A DNA stretch of 64,000 nucleotides from Novosphingobium sediminicola (GTDB lineage: Bacteria > Pseudomonadota > Alphaproteobacteria > Sphingomonadales > Sphingomonadaceae). The stretch spans positions 124,001 through 188,000 of the forward strand of contig NZ_JACIDX010000005.1 of assembly GCF_014196525.1 (NCBI RefSeq). The letters run 5' to 3'. A model generated the notes under the pieces. It did not search any database. It saw nothing but the letters and a program-made list of their open reading frames with translations, and was not told the DNA's origin. Made by a program: the position numbers and the translations under genes. Below, piece by piece: positions 44,578 to 52,949 of this stretch; the first letter of the stretch is position 1; the number at the start of each line of letters is the position of its first letter.

Positions 44578-45503
44578 TTCGTCCACCCCGGAAATTTCAC
44601 GGCCCATTCGGCCTCGTTCTTCTCAATCCACGCTTCGCACGCGCCCTTGGCCAGATCGCGCACACGGCCGATATAGCTGGCGCGCTCCTGCACGGAAATC
44701 ACGCCGCGCGCCTGAAGCAGGTTGAAGAGATGCGACGCCTCAATGGCTTGGTCGTAAGCGGCCAGCGGGATCTTCGCCTCGATGCAGCGCTTGGCCTCGG
44801 CCTCGGCATGGGCAAAGCCTTTGAACAATTGCTCGGTGTCGGCCACCTCGAAATTGTACTTCGACATTTCCTGCTCGTTCTTCAGGAACACGTCGCCATA
44901 GGTCACGCCCCTTTGACCATCTGGCGCATCGTTGAAACGCAGGTCGTAGACCCAGTCCACGCCCTGAATATACATGGCCAGACGTTCAAGCCCATAGGTC
45001 AGCTCGCCCGCAACCGGCTTGCAGTCAAACCCGCCGACCTGCTGGAAATAGGTGAACTGCGTCACCTCCATCCCATCGCACCAGACCTCCCAGCCCAGAC
45101 CCCAGGCGCCCAGCGTCGGGCTTTCCCAGTCATCCTCGACAAAGCGGATGTCATGGGCCAGCGGATCCACGCCAATCGCGGCCAAGGATTGCAGATACAG
45201 TTCCTGCAAATTCTCCGGCGAAGGCTTGAGGATCACCTGATACTGATAATAATGCTGAAGGCGGTTCGGGTTTTCGCCATAGCGGCCATCGGTCGGGCGG
45301 CGGCTGGGCTGCACATAGGCGGCCTTCCACGGCTCCGGCCCCAGCGCGCGCAGGGTCGTGGCGGGGTGAAACGTACCCGCGCCCATGCGCATGTCATAGG
45401 GCTGAAGGATCGCACAACCCTGCTTGCTCCAGAAATCATGGAGGGTCAGGATCATGTCCTGAAAGCTCAGCGGCTTTTTGGCCAAAGGTGCTGTTTCGCT
45501 CAT
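44574..45503 (-). CDS. glyQ: glycyl-tRNA synthetase alpha subunit
   Basis: 309 residues. Class II catalytic subunit: [60 protein letters not shown] and [15 protein letters not shown] are hallmark sequences. First gene of glyQ-glyS-ppdK, divergent from the TraB/GumN genes with a 150-nt gap. Confidence 0.97.
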   Translation of the reverse strand: MSETAPLAKKPLSFQDMILTLHDFWSKQGCAILQPYDMRMGAGTFHPATTLRALGPEPWKAAYVQPSRRPTDGRYGENPNRLQHYYQYQVILKPSPENLQELYLQSLAAIGVDPLAHDIRFVEDDWESPTLGAWGLGWEVWCDGMEVTQFTYFQQVGGFDCKPVAGELTYGLERLAMYIQGVDWVYDLRFNDAPDGQRGVTYGDVFLKNEQEMSKYNFEVADTEQLFKGFAHAEAEAKRCIEAKIPLAAYDQAIEASHLFNLLQARGVISVQERASYIGRVRDLAKGACEAWIEKNEAEWAVKFPGWTK

Positions 45504-45653
45504 AGGGCCTGCCTTTGGCGTATGGCCTGCAACGGGTCAAGGGCGGCAAAACCCGTCACGCCCGCCAACACCCCCCGTTTTCCGCCGAAATTAACCCCTT
45601 GTTCGCTTATTAGCGCAATCGACAGGTGACACAGGATCTTTATAGGGGCCGCC

Positions 45654-46604
45654 ATGTCGAAGGTCATTCTCCCCCGCTTCACGCGCATCATGGCTTATGC
45701 CTGCGCGCTTCTGGCCGCCGCGCTGGCGTTTGTCGCGCCCGCCGCCGCCAAGGTTCAACATCACCCCACCCCGGTCGCCAGCCAGAAACTGGCCAGCCCG
45801 CATATCGCCCGCCCCGCCTTGTGGAAGGTGCAGAGCGGCGAGACGGTGATCTATCTGTTCGGCACGGTCCACGCCCTGCCCGCCAATATCGACTGGTTCG
45901 ACGGCGCGGTGGCACAGGCTTTTTCGGACTCCACTTCGCTGGTGACCGAAATTATCGAGAAAAAGCCGGAGGATATGCGCGCCATCGTGATGGATAAGGC
46001 GATGCTGCCGCAGGGCCAGAACCTGCGCGCCACGCTCTCGCCCTCCACGCGCAAGGCGCTGGAAAAAGCGCTGGCGGGTAATGGTCTGGCCCCGGCCATG
46101 TTCGACAGTTTCCGTCCTTGGTATGCCGCCGTGGCGCTCTCTACCCTGCCCTTGATGAAGTCGGGCTATGATCCGGCCAATGGGGTGGACGGGCGCCTTG
46201 TCAAAATGGCGCAGGAGCGCGGGATCGAGCATACGGCGCTCGAGACGCCCGAATATCAGCTTGGCCTGTTCGATTCGCTGCCCATCGCCTCGCAGCGCGG
46301 ATATCTGCGTGAAGTGGCGATCAATTCACCCAAAATCACCACCGAACTGGGCGCGATGATCGCCGCGTGGAAGGTGGGCAATGCCGCCCGTCTGGCCAAA
46401 CTGATCAACGCCGATCAGAGTGACCCCAAGCTGGCCGAGGCGCTGCTGCTGGGGCGCAACCGCAATTGGGCTGCATGGATCGGCCAACGCCTGACCAAGC
46501 CGGGTAAGGTGTTCATCGCGGTGGGCGCAGGCCATCTGGCCGGGCATGGCAGCGTGCAGGAACAACTGGCCAAGCAGGGCATCATCGCCACGCGGGTTCA
46601 GTAA
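45654..46604 (+). CDS. TraB/GumN-family protein, first of tandem pair
   Basis: 316 residues. Signal peptide (MAYACALLAAALAFVAPAAA segment) predicts export. The TraB/GumN domain shows ALWKVQSGETVIYLFGTVHALP (GxxH), and near the end FIAVGAGHLAGHGSVQEQL with the second GxxH. These two motifs define the family that includes eukaryotic TIKI metalloproteases and bacterial GumN. The activity of bacterial members is mostly unknown. Overlaps the next gene by TAATG; the two are diverged paralogues. Confidence 0.85.
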   Translation: MSKVILPRFTRIMAYACALLAAALAFVAPAAAKVQHHPTPVASQKLASPHIARPALWKVQSGETVIYLFGTVHALPANIDWFDGAVAQAFSDSTSLVTEIIEKKPEDMRAIVMDKAMLPQGQNLRATLSPSTRKALEKALAGNGLAPAMFDSFRPWYAAVALSTLPLMKSGYDPANGVDGRLVKMAQERGIEHTALETPEYQLGLFDSLPIASQRGYLREVAINSPKITTELGAMIAAWKVGNAARLAKLINADQSDPKLAEALLLGRNRNWAAWIGQRLTKPGKVFIAVGAGHLAGHGSVQEQLAKQGIIATRVQ

Positions 46605-47464
46605 TGAAGCGGGGCTGGGCCGCCCTTGCCGCGCTCTCGCTGGCGGGCGGAGCGCTCTGGTATGGGCTGCATCGGCCTGAGGCGGTTCATCCGGCTCTAT
46701 GGCAGGTGGAAGGCCCCGGCGGGCAAAAAGGCTGGCTGCTGGGCACGATCCACGCCCTGCCCCGTGCGGCGGATTGGCGCGAGGGCGCAGTGGCGGCGGC
46801 ATGGGATGGGGCCGATACGATCATCGTGGAAATCGCCGCGCTCAATGACGATGCGGCCACGGCGCGGGCATTTCAATCGCTGGCCCATACGCCCGGCCTG
46901 CCCCCGCTGGATGCGCGTGTTGCCCCGCAAAATCGCGCCGCTCTGACCAAGGCTCTGACCGCCGCCCATGCCAAGCCCGCCGATTTTGCCGATACGGAAA
47001 CCTGGGCCGCAGCCCTGATGCTGGCGCGCGAGGCGGCCACGGGCAACCCGGCCTATGGCATAGACCGCGCCGTTCTGGCCGAAGCCGGGGCCAAGCGGGT
47101 TGTCGAGCTGGAAGGCGCAGGCACGCAACTGGCGATCTTCGACCGCCTGCCCGAAAGCGCCCAGCGCCGCCTGCTGGACGAGGCCCTGTCGGACAATCAG
47201 CCCCCCGCCGATCTGGCCGCCGCATGGAAGAAGGGCGATGTCGCCACGCTGGCGCAGGAAACCAATCGCGGCATTCTGGCCGATCCGACCTTGCGTGAGG
47301 CGCTCTATAGCGGCCGCAACCGGGCATGGAGCGCCAAGATCGCCCAGAGCCTTGCCGGCGGCGCGCATCCCTTTGTGGCCGTTGGCGCGGCGCATATGGC
47401 CGGGCCTGACGGCCTGCCCGCCATGCTGGCCGCGCGCGGCTATCGCGTCACGCGGGTGCAATAG
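46604..47464 (+). CDS. TraB/GumN-family protein, second of tandem pair
   Basis: 286 residues. A short hydrophobic N-terminus (WAALAALSLAGGALWYGL) is a signal peptide or anchor. Domain motifs ALWQVEGPGGQKGWLLGTIHALP (GxxH; given as two parts LWQVEGPG and WLLGTIHALP) and FVAVGAAHMAGPDGLPAML parallel those of the preceding paralogue, as does the C-terminal (I/Y)xxTRVQ ending. The pair probably arose by tandem duplication and is translated as a coupled unit. Confidence 0.85.
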   Translation: MKRGWAALAALSLAGGALWYGLHRPEAVHPALWQVEGPGGQKGWLLGTIHALPRAADWREGAVAAAWDGADTIIVEIAALNDDAATARAFQSLAHTPGLPPLDARVAPQNRAALTKALTAAHAKPADFADTETWAAALMLAREAATGNPAYGIDRAVLAEAGAKRVVELEGAGTQLAIFDRLPESAQRRLLDEALSDNQPPADLAAAWKKGDVATLAQETNRGILADPTLREALYSGRNRAWSAKIAQSLAGGAHPFVAVGAAHMAGPDGLPAMLAARGYRVTRVQ

Positions 47465-47578
47465 CATCCTTGCTTTTCGCCCGCTTTGCGCCTAAGGGCC
47501 GCCGCTTGCTCGGCATGGTCATCCCTGGAGGCGTGTCGGGTGTATCAAGAGTTCCAGAAGTTTTGAAAGGCTTGTGTT

Positions 47579-47872
47579 ATGAGCAATACCCTGACCCTGC
47601 CGGCCGAGACGCGCGCGAAGACTGGCAAGGGAGCCAGCCGCACCCTGCGTCGTGAAGGCCGCGTGCCCGCCGTGATCTATGGTGGCAACGCCGAACCTAT
47701 TTCGATCCACGTCGAAGCCAAGGAGCTGACCCGTCAGCTCAACACCGGCACTTTCTTCGACAGCGTGATCGAGCTGACCGTTGACGGCCAGACCATCAAG
47801 ACCATTGCCAAGGACGTTGCGCTCCACCCCGTGAGCGACCGTGCCGAGCACGTGGACTTCCTGCGCGCTTAA
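47579..47872 (+). CDS. rplY: ribosomal protein bL25, short form
   Basis: 97 residues: [30 protein letters not shown] and the ending [20 protein letters not shown] match the 5S-rRNA-binding domain of L25/Ctc. Most alphaproteobacterial L25 proteins are about 200 residues with a C-terminal beta domain beginning right after this DFLRA. Here a clean TAA follows and no remnant of the second domain is visible in any frame, so this is a genuinely short, E. coli-sized form. It lies upstream of pth, as is usual, with a terminator between. Confidence 0.93.
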   Translation: MSNTLTLPAETRAKTGKGASRTLRREGRVPAVIYGGNAEPISIHVEAKELTRQLNTGTFFDSVIELTVDGQTIKTIAKDVALHPVSDRAEHVDFLRA

Positions 47873-47906
47873 TTGCGACAGGCGCCGCATGATGCGGCGA
47901 TGAAAC

Positions 47907-47956
47907 AGGCGGGAAAGATGGCCTTGCAAAGGGCGCATTTTTCCCGCCTTTTCTTT
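47907..47956 (+). terminator. terminator between rplY and pth
   Basis: AGGCGGGAAA (47907-47916) pairs with TTTCCCGCCT (47940-47949) and is followed by TTTCTTT. The loop is large (23 nt). A smaller perfect hairpin CGCCGCAT/ATGCGGCG lies just upstream (47883-47899). It should reduce read-through from rplY into pth. Confidence 0.6.
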
Positions 47957-47980
47957 GCGCCAGATGGGAATATTGAAACG

Positions 47981-48547
47981 ATGCAATTGTGGGTGGGCCT
48001 TGGCAATCCGGGCGACCAATACAAGATGAACCGCCACAATGTGGGCTTTATGGCCTGCGATGTGATTGCGGACATGCATCGCTTTGGCCCGGTGCAGAAA
48101 AAGTTTCAGGGCTGGCTTCAGGATGGCCGCATCGGGACAGAGCGGGTGATCCTGCTCAAACCGGCCACCTTTATGAATGAAAGCGGGCGCGCCGTGGCCG
48201 AGGCTATGCACTTTTTCAAGCTCGACCTCGACGCCCTCACCGTCTTTCATGACGAGCTTGATCTGGCCCCCATGAAGGTCAAGGTCAAACGCGGCGGCGG
48301 CCATGCCGGGCATAATGGCCTGCGCTCCATCGCCCAGCATATGGGGCCGGATTATCGGCGGGTGCGCATCGGCATCGGCCATCCGGGGCATAAGGATCGT
48401 GTGACGGGCCATGTGCTGGGCAATTATGCGAAATCCGAAATGGACGATCTGGCCGACATGCTGGGCGCGATCGGCGCCGAAGCGCCATGGCTGGCCAAGG
48501 GCGACGATGTGCGCTTTATGAATGATATTGCGCTGCGGCTTGCCTGA
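47981..48547 (+). CDS. pth: peptidyl-tRNA hydrolase
   Basis: 188 residues from the ATG at 47981 (MQLWVGLGNPGDQYKMNRHN); the 36-codon upstream extension is not conserved and crosses the terminator. Catalytic His20-equivalent in NRHNVGFM, FMNESGRAV, FHDELDLAPMKVKVKRGGG, GHNGLRSIAQHMG and VRIGIGHP are present. It recycles peptidyl-tRNA released from stalled ribosomes. Confidence 0.96.
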   Translation: MQLWVGLGNPGDQYKMNRHNVGFMACDVIADMHRFGPVQKKFQGWLQDGRIGTERVILLKPATFMNESGRAVAEAMHFFKLDLDALTVFHDELDLAPMKVKVKRGGGHAGHNGLRSIAQHMGPDYRRVRIGIGHPGHKDRVTGHVLGNYAKSEMDDLADMLGAIGAEAPWLAKGDDVRFMNDIALRLA

Positions 48548-48678
48548 GTTTCAACGCATTACTGGCGCGTTGCTTTATCATTAACCGCGCTTCAACCGTT
48601 ATTGCCCCATAGATCGCGCCGATTAGATGGCGCAATCGGCGGGCAAAGTGCCCTGCCGCGTCAACAGGACGGGGCATC

Positions 48679-49947
48679 ATGGCACTAACCCAGCAACCGG
48701 GGCACCAGCAGGACGCTCAGCAGCAAAGCGGGCGCAAGCAGAACTGGCTGCTGACCGGCGTGACCATCGGCAGCATCATTCTGGCCATTCTGGGCTGGAC
48801 GCGCAAAGTGGATTGCGGATGTCCCAAGGACCTGAACGCCACTGTGTCGAGCGCGATCAAGGGTCTGGGCGAAGGCATCGGACAGGGCAATGGCTCGAAG
48901 GCGCTGGACGCCAAGGGTCTGGCCATTCGCGTGGGCGCGCCCGATGCGGGCAAGACTTCGCCGCAGGGCCGCTCGGCCATTCTGGGCGTCGGCACTGGCG
49001 CTACAACTTCGCCCGCCAATCTGGCCAACACACGCGGCCCGCTGGGCGTTGGACGCGGGATAGGCACGGGCGCGACGCCTTCCGGCAGCGGCAATCTGCG
49101 CGCGGATGGCACGCCGTTTGACGGCAGCGGCAATGGCTTTGCCCGCAACAATGGCGCCAATGGCATCGGCGCCACCGCATCGCGCGGAACCAGCGGCGGC
49201 CCCGGCAATCCCTCGGGCGGATCGGGCGGCGCATCCAGCGGCCAGTTGATCCCCAATGGCCAGTCGGCAGGCACGACCAGCACCGGTTCGACCGGCGGCA
49301 CCGGCTCTCAGGGCACCGGATCGACATCGGGCGGATCACAGCCGGTGAGCAGCAGCGGCGGATCGGCCAGCGGGCAAGGTTCAGGTCAGGGTTCAGGTCA
49401 GGGCGCAACCTCTGGCGGCGTGACCAGCACCAGTTCGACCACTTCGGGCGGCGCGGTTTCCACCAGCGGCGGAAGCACCGGCGGCGCGAACACCACCGGC
49501 AGCACCACAACCACTGGCGGCACGACCGGCGGGCGCGATCCCTTTGGCCCGCGCGATCCCAGTATTCGCCCCGGCGGTGATGGCGCAACCTCAGGCGGGC
49601 GCGGCCCTGCGGGTGGACCCGACGGACAGGGCGGTCCGGGCGGAAATCGCCCCGGCGCAGGCGGGCCTGACCGCGACGGCCATAACGGCAATGGCGGGCG
49701 CGATCCGGGCGGGCGCGGAAACGGTGAACATGGCAACGGCTGGTTCGACGGTTTCCACTTTGGCGACAAGGACAATGGCAAGGGCGGGGGCGCAGGCGCG
49801 ACCGACGTTCCCGAACCGGGCACCTTTGGCTTGATGGGCATTGGCGTGGCCGGGCTGGGCTTTGCCTCTTGGCGCCGCCGCCGGGGCAAGGGCGCGGCGG
49901 CCCGGCAGGCCGATGATGCCCAAAGCGAGGAAGGCAAGGCGGCCTGA
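48679..49947 (+). CDS. Gly/Ser/Thr-rich PEP-CTERM surface protein
   Basis: 422 residues. The N-terminal 21 residues are Gln-rich and polar, followed by a hydrophobic segment (NWLLTGVTIGSIILAILGW) and VDCGC. Residues about 95-385 are low-complexity, dominated by Gly, Ser, Thr and later Asp/Pro/Arg (for example SGQGSGQGSGQG). The C-terminus has the PEP-CTERM sorting signal: VPEPGTFG, a hydrophobic helix, then WRRRR. Proteins with this signal are processed by an exosortase and may be glycosylated. Unusually, 20 further polar residues follow the Arg cluster. No exosortase gene is in the window. Function unknown. Confidence 0.75.
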   Translation: MALTQQPGHQQDAQQQSGRKQNWLLTGVTIGSIILAILGWTRKVDCGCPKDLNATVSSAIKGLGEGIGQGNGSKALDAKGLAIRVGAPDAGKTSPQGRSAILGVGTGATTSPANLANTRGPLGVGRGIGTGATPSGSGNLRADGTPFDGSGNGFARNNGANGIGATASRGTSGGPGNPSGGSGGASSGQLIPNGQSAGTTSTGSTGGTGSQGTGSTSGGSQPVSSSGGSASGQGSGQGSGQGATSGGVTSTSSTTSGGAVSTSGGSTGGANTTGSTTTTGGTTGGRDPFGPRDPSIRPGGDGATSGGRGPAGGPDGQGGPGGNRPGAGGPDRDGHNGNGGRDPGGRGNGEHGNGWFDGFHFGDKDNGKGGGAGATDVPEPGTFGLMGIGVAGLGFASWRRRRGKGAAARQADDAQSEEGKAA

Positions 49948-50004
49948 ACCCCACTTTTCCCTTGATTTCGCCCCTTGGCTGGACCATCGCGCGCCCATGA
50001 CCAA

Positions 50005-50058
50005 GGCCCCGCCACAGCGGGGGCCAATGACGCGCGCCTGCCTTGCATAAAGGCAGGC
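50005..50058 (+). terminator. two hairpins before ychF
   Basis: GGCCCCGC/GCGGGGGCC (50005-50025) and GCCTGCCTT/AAGGCAGGC (50036-50058), in tandem within the 137-nt gap after the PEP-CTERM gene. No T-run follows, so termination strength is uncertain. The second hairpin ends 26 nt before ychF and could be in its leader. Confidence 0.45.
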
Positions 50059-50084
50059 CGCAAGGCGATTAAAAGGATCGAGCG

Positions 50085-51188
50085 ATGGGTTTCAAATGCG
50101 GGATCGTCGGCCTGCCCAACGTGGGCAAGTCCACCCTGTTCAATGCGTTGACCGAAACGCAGGCGGCGCAGGCGGCCAATTATCCCTTCTGCACCATCGA
50201 ACCCAACGTGGGTCAGGTGGGCGTGCCCGATCCGCGCCTTGACAAGCTGGCCGAAATCGCCGGCAGCCAGAAGATCATCCCCACGCAATTGTCGTTTGTC
50301 GACATCGCCGGTCTGGTGCGCGGCGCATCCAAGGGCGAAGGTCTGGGCAACCAGTTCCTTGGCAATATCCGCGAAGTGGACGCCATCGTCCATGTGCTGC
50401 GCTGTTTTGAAAATGACGACATTCAGCATGTCGACAACCGCGTGGACCCGATTTCGGACGCCGAAACGGTCGAAACCGAACTGATGCTGTCCGACCTTGA
50501 AAGCCTTGAAAAGCGCGTGGCGGCGGCTCAGAAAAAGGCCAATAGCGGCGGCGACAAGGAAGCCAAGATTCTCGTCTCGGTGCTGGGTCAGGCTTTGGAA
50601 CTGCTGCGCGATGGCAAGCCTGCCCGCCTGACCGTGCCCAAGGATGAAGACGAAGCCCGCGTCTTTGCGCAGGCTCAGTTGCTGACCGCCAAGCCTGTGC
50701 TTTACGTCTGCAACGTCGAGGAAGAAAGCGCGGCCACGGGCAATGCTTTTTCGGCCAAGGTATTTGAAAAGGCCAAGGCCGAAGGCGCCACCGCCGTCAT
50801 CGTTTCGGCCGCCATCGAGGCCGATCTGGTCGGCATGGACGCGGCAGAACGCACCGAATTCCTCTCCGAATTGGGCCTTGCCGAAACGGGTCTGGCGCGC
50901 ATCATCCGCGCGGGCTACGAATTGCTCGGCCTGCTGACCTTCTTCACCGTCGGCCCCAAGGAAGCCCGCGCATGGACCGTGGCCAAGGGATCGAAGGCCC
51001 CGCAGGCCGCAGGCGCGATTCACTCGGATTTCGAACGCGGCTTTATCCGGGCCGAAACCATCGCCTATGACGATTACGTCTCGCTGGGCGGCGAAGCGCC
51101 TTGCCGCGATGCGGGCAAGCTGCGGCAGGAAGGCAAGGAATATGTCACCAAGGACGGCGACGTGTTCCACTTCAAGTTCAACGTGTAA
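50085..51188 (+). CDS. ychF: redox-regulated ATPase YchF (Obg family)
   Basis: 367 residues. G1 GLPNVGKSTLFNAL, G3-region DIAGLVRGASKGEGLGNQFL, and a C-terminal TGS domain (GYELLGLLTFFTVGPKEARA to FHFKFNV). The noncanonical G4 (NVEE) explains its ATP preference. It binds ribosomes and affects translation initiation and oxidative-stress responses. Stop overlaps the MaoC start as TAATG. Confidence 0.97.
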   Translation: MGFKCGIVGLPNVGKSTLFNALTETQAAQAANYPFCTIEPNVGQVGVPDPRLDKLAEIAGSQKIIPTQLSFVDIAGLVRGASKGEGLGNQFLGNIREVDAIVHVLRCFENDDIQHVDNRVDPISDAETVETELMLSDLESLEKRVAAAQKKANSGGDKEAKILVSVLGQALELLRDGKPARLTVPKDEDEARVFAQAQLLTAKPVLYVCNVEEESAATGNAFSAKVFEKAKAEGATAVIVSAAIEADLVGMDAAERTEFLSELGLAETGLARIIRAGYELLGLLTFFTVGPKEARAWTVAKGSKAPQAAGAIHSDFERGFIRAETIAYDDYVSLGGEAPCRDAGKLRQEGKEYVTKDGDVFHFKFNV

Positions 51189-51667
51189 TGAGCGCTGAAT
51201 TCCAGACCTTTTTCGAAGACCTCGTACAGGGCGAAACGCATAAGTTCGGCCAGTATGAGGTCAAGCGTGATGAAGTCATCGACTTTGCCCGCGCCTATGA
51301 TCCGCATGAATTCCACCTGTCGGACGAGGCGGCCGCCAACAGTCATTTCGGCCGCCTTTCGGCCAGCGGTTGGCACACTTGCGCGATGACCATGCGGATG
51401 ATGGTGGATCAGATGCATGAAAAAGGTCTGGCCAGCATGGGCGGCGCGGGGGTCGATGAATTGCGCTGGATGGCGCCGGTCTATCCGGGCGACGTTCTGC
51501 GCGTGGAATCGGAATTGCTGGAAAAACGCCGCAGCCGCTCGCGCCCCGAAATGGGTCTGATCCGGCGGCGCAACACCGTGTTCAATCAGGAAAACCGCGC
51601 AGTGATGAGTTTCCTTGTCACGGGCATGATCGCCTTGCGCGATCCGTCAGCCCCCTTTGAGGATTGA
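51188..51667 (+). CDS. MaoC-family (R)-hydratase/dehydratase
   Basis: 159 residues starting MSAEFQTFFEDLVQGE at the ATG within the ychF stop. Hydratase-2 motif: FARAYDPHEFHLSDEAA (catalytic Asp and His, D-x4-H), followed by ASGWHTCAMTMRMMVD and GVDELRWMAPVYPGD. Family members hydrate 2-enoyl-CoA or related thioesters. The substrate is unknown. It is the second gene of a coupled ychF-maoC pair, with the phosphodiesterase gene 37 nt downstream. Confidence 0.88.
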   Translation: MSAEFQTFFEDLVQGETHKFGQYEVKRDEVIDFARAYDPHEFHLSDEAAANSHFGRLSASGWHTCAMTMRMMVDQMHEKGLASMGGAGVDELRWMAPVYPGDVLRVESELLEKRRSRSRPEMGLIRRRNTVFNQENRAVMSFLVTGMIALRDPSAPFED

Positions 51668-51704
51668 CGCGAATTTGCAAGATTACAGGTTCAGGGCCAT
51701 TGGT

Positions 51705-52946
51705 ATGAAACAATTTTTCCGTCTGATGGCCGCCCTGTTCCTGTCGCTGGTTCTATCGCTGGCCGGGCTGGCTCCGCCCGCCGCCGCGCGCGGCAAGGCG
51801 CCCGAACGCATCCCCACGATCCTGATTTCCATCGACGGTTTTCGCCCCGATTATATCAGCCCTGCCCTCACCCCCAATCTGGCCGCGATTGCGGCCAAGG
51901 GCGTGTCGGGCACGATGACGCCATCCTTTCCCACGATCACCTTTCCCAATCACTGGACGCTGGCCACCGGCCTGCGCCCCGACCGGCATGGCGTCATCAA
52001 TGGCGCGATGAGCGATCCGGCCCATCCCGGCGTCATCTTCGGCAAATCCAGCGAGCAGCCATGGTGGTGGGACGGCAGCGGCGGCCCGGTGCATGTCGAA
52101 CCGATCTGGGTGGCCGCCGAGCGCGCGCATATCCGCAGCGGCATCATGTTCTGGCCCGGATCGACCACGGCCATCGACGGCATCCGCGCCAGCGACTGGC
52201 AGGCCTATCACGCCGATCTGCCCAATCATGAACGCGCCGAGGTGGTGCTGGACTGGATGCGGCGGCCCGCCAATATCCGGCCCGGTCTGGCGCTGCTCTA
52301 TTTTGGCGATGTGGATGTGAACGGCCATCGCCATGGACCGGGTTCGCCCGAAACCACCGCTGCGATCCGCGATGTGGATGCCGCCATCGGCTATCTGCGC
52401 CGGGGGTTGGCGGGGATGCATCGGCAGGTTAATCTGGTGATCGTCTCAGATCACGGCATGGCGCATACCATTCCCGACCATGTGATCTGGCTGAAGGATT
52501 ACGTGGCCAAGGAAGATTACGCGCTCGTTTCCTATGGCGGCATCCTGTTCATCAACAATGTGCCAGGGCATGAGGCGAAGCTGGCCGAAAGCCTCAAGAA
52601 AATGCCCGCTTTTATCCATTGCTGGGGCAAGGGCGAATTGCCCGAACGCTTTCACTATGGTCGCAATCCGCGCGTGCCCGACTGGCTGTGCCTGCCCGAT
52701 CCGGGGGCGCGGATCATGGACGGCAACCCTGAACACCCCAATGACGGCGGCGACCATGGCTATGATCCGGCCAGCCCCGACATGCGCGCCCTGTTTCTGG
52801 CCACCGGCCCGGCCTTCCGCTCCGGCACGCATCTGCCCGTATTCGACAATGTCAGCATCGAGCCGCTGCTGCGCCGGTTGATCGGTCTGGCGCCCGGCAA
52901 GGACCGCGACGGGACGGTGGCCCCGGTGGAAAAGGCGCTGCGTTAG
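51705..52946 (+). CDS. secreted nucleotide pyrophosphatase/phosphodiesterase (alkaline phosphatase superfamily)
   Basis: 413 residues from the ATG at 51705, giving a signal peptide (LMAALFLSLVLSLAGLAPPAAA). Zinc and nucleophile residues of the NPP group: ISIDGFRPDYI (Asp), PSFPTITFPNH (nucleophile Thr and Asn), FGDVDVNGHRHG (Asp, His), VSDHGM (Asp-His) and GGDHGYDP (His). It likely hydrolyses phosphodiester or pyrophosphate bonds in the periplasm. It converges on mutL with 3 nt between. Confidence 0.88.
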   Translation: MKQFFRLMAALFLSLVLSLAGLAPPAAARGKAPERIPTILISIDGFRPDYISPALTPNLAAIAAKGVSGTMTPSFPTITFPNHWTLATGLRPDRHGVINGAMSDPAHPGVIFGKSSEQPWWWDGSGGPVHVEPIWVAAERAHIRSGIMFWPGSTTAIDGIRASDWQAYHADLPNHERAEVVLDWMRRPANIRPGLALLYFGDVDVNGHRHGPGSPETTAAIRDVDAAIGYLRRGLAGMHRQVNLVIVSDHGMAHTIPDHVIWLKDYVAKEDYALVSYGGILFINNVPGHEAKLAESLKKMPAFIHCWGKGELPERFHYGRNPRVPDWLCLPDPGARIMDGNPEHPNDGGDHGYDPASPDMRALFLATGPAFRSGTHLPVFDNVSIEPLLRRLIGLAPGKDRDGTVAPVEKALR

Positions 52947-52949
52947 GGC

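Noticed and set aside
47873..47980. A frameshifted remnant of the L25 C-terminal domain
   Set aside because: The stretch holds two hairpins and no recognisable L25 sequence in any frame.
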